In this document: positions 6,090 to 9,970 of the stretch, in pieces
Layout: every line of letters begins with the position of its first letter
How positions within the stretch are numbered: the stretch's first letter is position 1
DNA from: JANMQK01 sp031370485
Lineage (GTDB): Bacteria; Acidobacteriota; Polarisedimenticolia; Gp22-AA2
Assembly: GCA_031370485.1 (NCBI GenBank)
Contig: JANMQK010000089.1
Span: forward strand, 1 to 9,970
DNA: 9,970 nt
Direction: 5' to 3'
The notes under the pieces: model-generated
What the model was told of the DNA's origin: nothing
Database searches by the model: none
What the model saw: only the letters and a program-made list of their open reading frames with translations
Position numbers and translations under genes: made by a program

Positions 6090-7487
6090 ATGATCGTCAT
6101 GAAGTTCGGGGGCACGTCGCTCGCCGGCGCGGACGAGATCGAGTCGGTCGGGCGAATCGTCAGGCGGTTCGCCGCGCGCAGGCCGGTCGTCGTGGTCTCG
6201 GCGATGGCCGGGGTGACAGACGATTTGCTGCAGGCGGCGCAGCGGGCAGCGGCCGGGCTGCCGCGTGACATGGCGCGCCGCCTCGCCCGGATCGAGGCGC
6301 GCCACCGCCAGGCCGCGCATGACCTGTCGCTCGACGGCGATGCGGACCCGCGCCTCGGACCGGAACTCGACCGGATGTTTTCGGGGCTCGAGGAGATATG
6401 CCGCGGGATACTGCTCCTGCGCGAGCTGACCCGAAGATCGCTGGATCTTGTCGCCTCGTTCGGCGAGCGGTTGTCGGGACGGATCGTCGCGGCGCATTTC
6501 ACTCGTTCGGGGCTCCGCTCGGACTATGTCGACGCCCGGGACCAAATCGTCACGGACGACAGCCATGGAGCCGCCCAGGTCGATTTCAAGGCGACCACGC
6601 GCCGCGCCCGGGCCCGGCTCGTGCCGATGGTCCGAAGCGGGAGGGTGCCGGTCGTGACCGGCTTCATCGGCCGGACCCGCTCCGGCGCGACCACCACCCT
6701 CGGGCGCGGAGGCTCCGATTACACCGCGTCGATCCTCGGGCTGGCGCTCGGGGCGCGCGAGATCTGGATCTGGAAGGAGGTGGACGGGGTGTGCACCGCC
6801 GATCCCGAGATCGTGCCGGACGCCCGGCTCGTGCCGCGCATCTCCTACCAGGAGGCGGCCGAGATGGCCCACTTCGGCGCGGAGGTGATCCATCCCAAGA
6901 CGATGCAGCCGGCCCGCGGGGCCGGCATCCCGATCCGCATCAAGAACACGTTCCGTCCGGATGGGCGGGGCACGCTCGTCACCGCCCGCCCGTCGCCCGG
7001 CGGCGGCGCCCTCATGGTCAGCTGCATCGACGGCATGGCGCTGGTGACGATCGAGGGGGCGGGCATCTTCGGCCAGCCCGGGATGATCCTGCGCCTGCTC
7101 ACGCCGGTGGCGCTGGCGGGCACGAACATCTACATGATCTCGATGTCCTCCTCCGAATACAACATCTCCTTCGCCATCCGCGAGACCGACGTGGATCGGA
7201 CCCTCAAGGCGCTCGAGCGCGATCTGCGGGAGCGCGGGCTTCTCGGGGAGCAGGTCGGCCGGATCACCGTTGAGCGGGGCATGTCCGCGGTCGCCGTGGT
7301 CGGCGCCGGGATGAAGGGACAGCGCGGCATCGCCGGGCGGATCTTCGGCGCCCTCGGCGACCGCGGCGTGAACGTCGTGGCGATCGCGCAGGGGTCCTCC
7401 GAGTACAACATCACCGTGGTGATCAAGAGCCGGGACATGCGCGCGGGTGTGCGCGCCATTCACAATCGTCTCAACAGGGGCCGCTAG
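6090..7487 (+). CDS. lysC: Aspartokinase with two ACT domains
   Basis: This 465-residue enzyme phosphorylates L-aspartate with ATP to give 4-aspartyl phosphate, the entry step to threonine, methionine, lysine and diaminopimelate. The kinase domain (about 1-300) shows KFGGTS at 5-10, SFGERLS beginning at 123, GRGGSDYTA from 205, and WKEVDGVCTADP ending near 239. The latter two contribute to nucleotide binding in the family. Two ACT domains follow (about 316-385 and 398-465), each with an SSEYNI motif; in this family they bind feedback amino acids. Length and layout match the ThrA/yeast-type monofunctional aspartokinases of about 450-470 residues, not the shorter alpha/beta LysC of Bacillus. 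GAGG (6078-6081) lies 8 bases before ATG 6090; ATG 6099 is an alternative. Its stop overlaps the next start by one base, so it heads a coupled operon. The inhibitor is not readable from sequence; threonine is the likeliest given the neighbours. Confidence 0.95.
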   Translation: MIVMKFGGTSLAGADEIESVGRIVRRFAARRPVVVVSAMAGVTDDLLQAAQRAAAGLPRDMARRLARIEARHRQAAHDLSLDGDADPRLGPELDRMFSGLEEICRGILLLRELTRRSLDLVASFGERLSGRIVAAHFTRSGLRSDYVDARDQIVTDDSHGAAQVDFKATTRRARARLVPMVRSGRVPVVTGFIGRTRSGATTTLGRGGSDYTASILGLALGAREIWIWKEVDGVCTADPEIVPDARLVPRISYQEAAEMAHFGAEVIHPKTMQPARGAGIPIRIKNTFRPDGRGTLVTARPSPGGGALMVSCIDGMALVTIEGAGIFGQPGMILRLLTPVALAGTNIYMISMSSSEYNISFAIRETDVDRTLKALERDLRERGLLGEQVGRITVERGMSAVAVVGAGMKGQRGIAGRIFGALGDRGVNVVAIAQGSSEYNITVVIKSRDMRAGVRAIHNRLNRGR

Positions 7488-8563
7488 TGGCGATGCGCCT
7501 TGGCATCGTGCAGATTGGATATGGGAAGGTGGGGGGAGCGCTGATCGATCAAGTAGCGGCGCGCCGGAAGGCGCTGCGAGGGCGGCTCGGCGTCGATCTC
7601 ACGCACCTGGCGATCGCCGGCCGGCGCGGAGCGGTTGTTGATGGCGCCGGGATCGCCCTGGAGACCTGGCGCGAACGGGTGCGGGAAGCGGAAAGTCGCT
7701 CCGGCCCCGATCTTCTCCGCGAGGCGGCCGAGGCGCATCCCGGACCAAAAGTGTTGGTCGACGCCACCGCGGCGGAGGGCCTGGCCGATCTCTACTGCCG
7801 GGCGTTCGACCTGGGCTACCACATCGTGTCGCTGAACAAGGCGCCCTTGGCGGGCGCTCTTGGGGATTACGAGCGGATGAAGCGGGCGGCGCGGACGTCG
7901 CGCCGACTCTGGCTCTACGAGGTCACGGTGGGGGCGGGGCTCCCGGTTCTCGGCACAGTGCGGGACCTGGTGGAGACCGGCGATCGAATCATCGCGATCG
8001 AGGGCTGTTTCTCGGGGACGCTCAATTTCCTGGCTGCCGCGATGGACGGGGGTCGCCCCTTCTCCGAGGCGCTCGCCGAGGCTCGCCGCCGGGGGTACAC
8101 CGAACCGGACCCGCGGGAGGACCTGTCGGGGCGCGACGTGGCCCGCAAGACCATCATCCTGGCGCGCGAGGCGGGTTTCGCCGTCGAGCCGCGCGACGTC
8201 CGCCTCGAGCCTTTCTGCTCCCTGGACGGGAACGGGTCGGGCGCGGATCTCCCAGGGGCCGCGGCGCTCGACGCCGCCATGGCGCTGCGCTGGCGGGAGG
8301 CCGCCTCCCTTGGCCTTCGGCCGCGCTACCTGGCCACGGCGGGGGCCGGCTGCTCCGTGGGGCTCGCGGATGTCCCGGCGGACGCACCGCCCGGCAGGCT
8401 GGCGGGGCCGGAGAACGTCTTCGTATTCAAGACTGAAAGATATGATGAGCGGCCGCTGGTGGTCGCGGGTCCCGGCGCGGGAGCGGACGTCACGGCCGCG
8501 GGAGCGTTCGCCGACATCCTGTCGATCGCCCGCGCGGTCGCCGCCGGGGGCGACGGCGCATGA
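7487..8563 (+). CDS. hom: Homoserine dehydrogenase (no ACT domain)
   Basis: This 358-residue enzyme reduces aspartate-4-semialdehyde to homoserine with NAD(P)H. The Rossmann motif IGYGKVGG is at 10-17. NK at 117-118 matches the family's conserved Asn-Lys, and VGAGLPVLGTV and GCFSGTLNFL (from 173) are the family's substrate-side motifs. RRGYTEPDPREDLSGRDVAR (201-220) plus Lys221 gives Glu206, Asp212, Asp217 and Lys221, with the same spacing as the catalytic/substrate-binding residues known in yeast Hom6. GAGADVTAAG near the end is the usual closing cofactor motif. The protein stops without a C-terminal ACT domain, unlike many bacterial Hom proteins, so it is probably not itself feedback-inhibited. 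GTG 7487 is preferred because AGGGG (7476-7480) lies 6 bases upstream; ATG 7493 is possible. It overlaps the aspartokinase stop by one base (TAGTG) and the next start by four. Confidence 0.94.
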   Translation: MAMRLGIVQIGYGKVGGALIDQVAARRKALRGRLGVDLTHLAIAGRRGAVVDGAGIALETWRERVREAESRSGPDLLREAAEAHPGPKVLVDATAAEGLADLYCRAFDLGYHIVSLNKAPLAGALGDYERMKRAARTSRRLWLYEVTVGAGLPVLGTVRDLVETGDRIIAIEGCFSGTLNFLAAAMDGGRPFSEALAEARRRGYTEPDPREDLSGRDVARKTIILAREAGFAVEPRDVRLEPFCSLDGNGSGADLPGAAALDAAMALRWREAASLGLRPRYLATAGAGCSVGLADVPADAPPGRLAGPENVFVFKTERYDERPLVVAGPGAGADVTAAGAFADILSIARAVAAGGDGA

Positions 8564-9639
8564 CGGAGACCAAAGGAATGAAGCGGGCAAGGAAGAGGCC
8601 GGCCGATGGCCTGATTCCGGTCGCGATCCTGGGGGCGACCGGGGCCGTCGGGCAGCGGTTCGTGTCGCTTCTCGACGGCCATCCGTGGTTCAGGGTCACG
8701 GCCCTGATGGCCTCCGAGCGCTCGGCGGGCAGGCGTTACGGCGACGCGGTGCGCTGGTTTCTCGAGCAACCGATGCCGGACTACGCCCGGGACATGGAGA
8801 TCATGGCGTGCCGGCCCGGGCCGGAGGCGCGCGTCGTCTTCTCGGGTCTCGACGCCTCGGTTGCCGGCGAGATCGAGGAGGATTTCGCCCGCGCCGGCCA
8901 TGCCGTGGTCAGCAATTCGCGCAACCACCGGATGGACCCGGACGTGCCGCTGCTGGTCCCCGAGATCAACGCCGATCATCTCGAACTGATCGAAGCGCAG
9001 AAGCGCCGCCGTGCGGGAGGGGGCTTCCTCGTGACCAACCCCAACTGCTCGACCGTGGGTCTGGTCATGGCGGTGGCGCCATTGCACAAGGCGTTCGGGG
9101 TCACGCGCGTCATGGCCGCGACGTTGCAGGCCGTCTCGGGTGCCGGGTACCCGGGCGTACCGTCGATCGACATCCTGGACAACGTGATTCCGCACATCGC
9201 GGGGGAGGAGGAGAAGATCGAATCGGAGAGCCGCAAGATCCTGGGGGGTCCGCGCCGCCTGGCGGCTATCTCCGTGAGCGCCCACTGCCACAGGGTGCAC
9301 GTGTCGGACGGGCACACCATATCGGTGTCGCTCGCCACGAAAGAGAAAGCCTCCCCGGAGGAGGCGACCAGGGCGCTCCGCTCCTTTCGAGCGCCGTTCG
9401 CCGCCCTGGGCCTGCCGAGCCTCCCCGCGAGGCCGCTCGTGGTGCGCGACGAGCCGGACCGCCCGCAGCCCCGGTTCGACCGGATGGCCGGGCGCGGCAT
9501 GGTGGTCACGGTCGGAAGAGTGCGGCGCTGCCCGGTCCTCGATCTCAAGCTGGTCGCGCTCGTGCACAACACCATCCGGGGCGCGGCCGGAGTCGCCGTG
9601 CTGAATGCCGAACTCCTCAAGGCGAAGGGGTATCTCTGA
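8560..9639 (+). CDS. asd: Aspartate-semialdehyde dehydrogenase, archaeal/fungal type
   Basis: This 359-residue enzyme reduces 4-aspartyl phosphate to aspartate-4-semialdehyde with NADPH, the step between the two preceding gene products. GATGAVGQRF (25-34) binds the cofactor; SNSRNHRM matches the family's phosphate-binding region; NPNCST (160-165) holds the nucleophile Cys163; and SAHCHRVHVSDGHT holds the likely catalytic His252. QAVSGAGYPGVPS is characteristic of the family. The layout resembles the archaeal and fungal branch (about 350-360 residues) more than the E. coli or Gram-positive Asd enzymes. A basic stretch of about 15 residues (KGMKRARKRP region) precedes the Rossmann fold. The ATG overlaps the homoserine dehydrogenase stop (ATGA, 8560-8563) with no clear Shine-Dalgarno, so it is probably translated by coupling. 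The stop overlaps the next start (TGATG). Confidence 0.95.
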   Translation: MTETKGMKRARKRPADGLIPVAILGATGAVGQRFVSLLDGHPWFRVTALMASERSAGRRYGDAVRWFLEQPMPDYARDMEIMACRPGPEARVVFSGLDASVAGEIEEDFARAGHAVVSNSRNHRMDPDVPLLVPEINADHLELIEAQKRRRAGGGFLVTNPNCSTVGLVMAVAPLHKAFGVTRVMAATLQAVSGAGYPGVPSIDILDNVIPHIAGEEEKIESESRKILGGPRRLAAISVSAHCHRVHVSDGHTISVSLATKEKASPEEATRALRSFRAPFAALGLPSLPARPLVVRDEPDRPQPRFDRMAGRGMVVTVGRVRRCPVLDLKLVALVHNTIRGAAGVAVLNAELLKAKGYL

Positions 9640-9970
9640 TGGAGCCGTCCCAACCCGCCGGCTGGATCAAGGTGTTCGCGCCGGCGTCGGTGGCCAACTT
9701 CGGCCCCGGTTTCGACGCGCTGGGGATGGCCCTGGACGGCCTCGGGGACACGGTCGAGGCGCGCCCCGCCGCGGCGGGGGTGCGGGGAGTGCAGATCACG
9801 GCCATCACGGGCGAGGCTCTAGACATCCCCCTCGAGGCTTCGCGGAACTGCGCCGGCCGGGCGGCCGAGGCCGTCCTCGAGACGCTGCCGGGCAGGGCCG
9901 GGAAGGAAGCCGGGATCGAGATGCGGATTCACAAGGGTCTCCCGCAGGGGAGCGGTCTCGGAAGCAGCGC
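9639..9970 (+). CDS. thrB: Homoserine kinase, N-terminal part (runs off the edge)
   Basis: The first 110 codons of a GHMP-family kinase that converts homoserine to O-phosphohomoserine with ATP. The N-terminal strand-loop 'KVFAPASVANFGPGFDALG' (11-29) is typical of ThrB, and GLPQGSGLGSS (100-110) is the phosphate-binding loop of GHMP kinases, cut at the window edge. The bacterial enzyme is usually about 300 residues, so about a third is present. ATG 9639 overlaps the asd stop by one base and is preceded by AAGGGG (9625-9630) at 8 bases. Being last in the visible operon, it extends the pathway to the substrate of threonine synthase; a thrC gene downstream would be expected but is not visible. 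Confidence 0.93.
   Translation, partial: MEPSQPAGWIKVFAPASVANFGPGFDALGMALDGLGDTVEARPAAAGVRGVQITAITGEALDIPLEASRNCAGRAAEAVLETLPGRAGKEAGIEMRIHKGLPQGSGLGSS

Noticed and set aside
6049..6093. A 14-codon mini-ORF ending in an ATGA overlap with the aspartokinase start, considered as a threonine attenuator leader
   Set aside because: It has only two Thr codons, no run of regulatory codons, no Shine-Dalgarno, and no terminator hairpin with a U tract.
5985..7463. A 492-codon - strand frame opposite aspartokinase
   Set aside because: It is a shadow of a well-recognised enzyme, rich in His/Arg/Asp, with no motif.
1..9970. Searched for tRNA/rRNA genes, CRISPR repeats, insertion sequences, att sites and toxin-antitoxin or defence modules
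   Set aside because: No cloverleaf-like sequence, spaced direct repeats, transposase motifs or terminal inverted repeats were seen by eye.

Overview
The window is a GC-rich, densely packed bacterial segment in which every supportable gene lies on the + strand. It has two blocks. Positions 1-6018 hold an envelope machine of the type IV pilus / type II secretion superfamily, and positions 6090-9970 hold the aspartate-to-threonine pathway. High GC, a pilO-pilP-pilQ order followed by GspG-like pseudopilins, a secretin with a C-terminal cohesin-like domain, and a pseudopilin of the 'RR...ELIFRG' type together suggest Acidobacteriota or a neighbouring phylum of diderm soil or sediment bacteria. That placement is inferred from recalled family features and is not proven.

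Pilus/secretion block: the 3' end of a PilO-like gene (1-112); a PilP/GspC-like inner-membrane periplasmic connector (129-812); a lipoprotein secretin of the PilQ/GspD family with N-terminal TPR-like repeats and a C-terminal cohesin-like domain (827-3256); two tandem GspG-like pseudopilins (3270-3761 and 3776-4201); a putative secreted lipoprotein with two Ig-like domains (4269-5018), preceded by the only convincing sigma70-type promoter in the window (4219-4247); and a third, divergent pseudopilin-like protein with an acidic patch and a Pro/Gly-rich tail (5041-6018). PilO and PilP would link the inner-membrane platform to the secretin, the pseudopilins would form the periplasmic or surface fibre, and the secretin would be the outer-membrane gate. 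No ATPase, platform protein or prepilin peptidase is visible; they may lie upstream of the window or elsewhere.

Amino-acid block: aspartokinase (6090-7487), homoserine dehydrogenase (7487-8563), an archaeal/fungal-type aspartate-semialdehyde dehydrogenase (8560-9639) and the 5' part of homoserine kinase (9639 to the edge). These overlap by 1, 4 and 1 bases and form one translationally coupled operon leading from aspartate to O-phosphohomoserine. Feedback control probably sits in the two ACT domains of the aspartokinase, because the homoserine dehydrogenase has no ACT domain.

No tRNA, rRNA, CRISPR array, transposon or clear Rho-independent terminator is seen. No gene-free stretch exceeds about 71 bases. 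Nothing here is a clearly new defence or mobile system. The most unusual content is the hybrid pilus/secretion machine with its cohesin-tailed, self-lipidated secretin and the companion Ig-domain lipoprotein.
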